Assembly (NCBI GenBank): GCA_001795165.1
Contig: MGNS01000060.1
Span: forward strand, 3,284-9,161
DNA length: 5,878 bases
DNA from: Chloroflexi bacterium RBG_16_57_11
GTDB taxonomy: Bacteria > Chloroflexota > Anaerolineae > Anaerolineales > UBA4823
Reading direction: 5' to 3'
In this document: one piece after another, positions 5,425-5,878 of the stretch
Layout: every line of letters begins with the position of its first letter
How positions within the stretch are numbered: position 1 is the first letter of the stretch
Made by a program: the position numbers and the translations under genes
The notes under the pieces: model-generated
What the model saw: only the letters and a program-made list of their open reading frames with translations
What the model was told of the DNA's origin: nothing
The model's database searches: none

Positions 5425-5878
5425 GCCATCTCCCCATTTGCTGTACGCCTGGATGCCACGAGCGTTTCCAGCTTCGCCAGCGACTCGTCCACGCTCAACG
5501 GGAGCTCACCGGCGTAGCGTCCTGTTTTCGCCATCTCGTGGAAGAAGCGCATCGCTCCGGGCGGAGAGATGCCCTTCTCCAGCAGCAAGTCCATGTGCTG
5601 GAAGAAAGCTCGCGTCTCGGCGTCCAGCAGCAATTCGCCTTGTGAGAGCAGCAGCATGCGGTCAGCCAGCGGGATCAGGTTCTCCAGGCTGTGCTCGATG
5701 ACGATTACTGTGTTCTTGCTTTGTTTGAGCTTGGCCAATACGTCGAATACTCGCTTGCGGCTCACCGGGTCGAGCATCGAGGTCGGCTCGTCCAGGATCA
5801 GCACTTCGGGGGTCATCGCCAGCACAGCCGCTAACGCCACGCGTTGTTTCTGACCGCCGGAGATCTCGTAGGGTGGCT
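5421..5878 (-). CDS. ECF-type ABC transporter ATP-binding protein, C-terminal part
   Basis: The last 152 residues of an ABC ATPase whose 5' part lies beyond the right edge. Reading in from the edge, the frame gives PPYEISGGQKQRVALA, so the canonical signature ISGGQ is present. It is followed by Walker B VLILDEPTSMLD and an H-loop IVIEHSLE. Glu-His replaces the common Thr-His before the switch histidine, a form often seen in ECF ATPases. Walker A and the Q-loop are not in the window. An internal GTG at 5840 could be mistaken for a start, but it falls after the signature motif, so it is not the true start. The tail (after about 5640) is variable and ends in the ATGA overlap with the second ATPase. 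The pair probably assembles at the inner face of the membrane as a heterodimer driving one importer. Confidence 0.88.
   Translation of the reverse strand, partial: PPYEISGGQKQRVALAAVLAMTPEVLILDEPTSMLDPVSRKRVFDVLAKLKQSKNTVIVIEHSLENLIPLADRMLLLSQGELLLDAETRAFFQHMDLLLEKGISPPGAMRFFHEMAKTGRYAGELPLSVDESLAKLETLVASRRTANGEMA
5430..5435 (-). promoter_or_regulatory. Ribosome binding site of the second ECF ATPase gene
   Basis: GGGGAG on the minus strand, 5 bases before ATG at 5424 and inside the 3' end of the upstream ATPase gene. An ATG at 5429 is out of frame. The strong site suggests independent initiation in addition to coupling through the ATGA overlap. Confidence 0.65.

Noticed and set aside
5421..5840. 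A complete 139-residue gene starting from GTG at 5840.
   Set aside because: The frame stays open upstream to the window edge and encodes the ABC signature ISGGQKQR, so the GTG is an internal valine codon of a longer ATPase.

Overview
All the genes in this window lie on the minus strand, so they are read here from high to low coordinates. Base composition is moderately GC-rich. I see no RNA genes, insertion sequences, CRISPR arrays or phage genes. Protein style (ECF-type ATPases next to an uninterrupted larC and compact, coupled operons) suggests an environmental anaerobe or facultative anaerobe. My best guess is Chloroflexota (Anaerolineae-like), but this rests on general resemblance and no marker gene is present.

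Layout in transcription order: (1) 5878-5421, the C-terminal half of an ABC ATPase, cut by the window edge. (2) 5424-4591, a second complete ABC ATPase overlapping the first by ATGA. Together they look like the EcfA ATPase pair of an energy-coupling-factor (ECF) vitamin or metal importer, whose membrane parts are not in the window. (3) 4590-4416, a 175-base intergenic region with an imperfect hairpin and a promoter-like element with a perfect TATAAT. (4) 4415-3636 larB, 3622-2765 larE and 2768-1377 larC, the complete three-gene set for the nickel-pincer nucleotide (NPN) cofactor. (5) 1301-282, an XdhC/CoxI-family protein, a maturation factor normally tied to molybdenum hydroxylases. (6) 261-1, the N-terminus of an M20-family zinc hydrolase that continues past the left edge.

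LarB, LarE and LarC act in sequence. LarB carboxylates and hydrolyses nicotinic acid adenine dinucleotide, LarE adds sulfur to the two carboxylates, and LarC inserts nickel using CTP. The cofactor normally serves LarA-type 2-hydroxyacid racemases and epimerases, but no larA is in the window. The unusual point is the run NPN cofactor genes, then XdhC, then M20 hydrolase, with no hydroxylase subunits in sight and an ECF ATPase pair just upstream. This makes a plausible but unproven accessory cluster linking cofactor assembly, transport and catabolism of a hydroxy- or amino-acid-like substrate.
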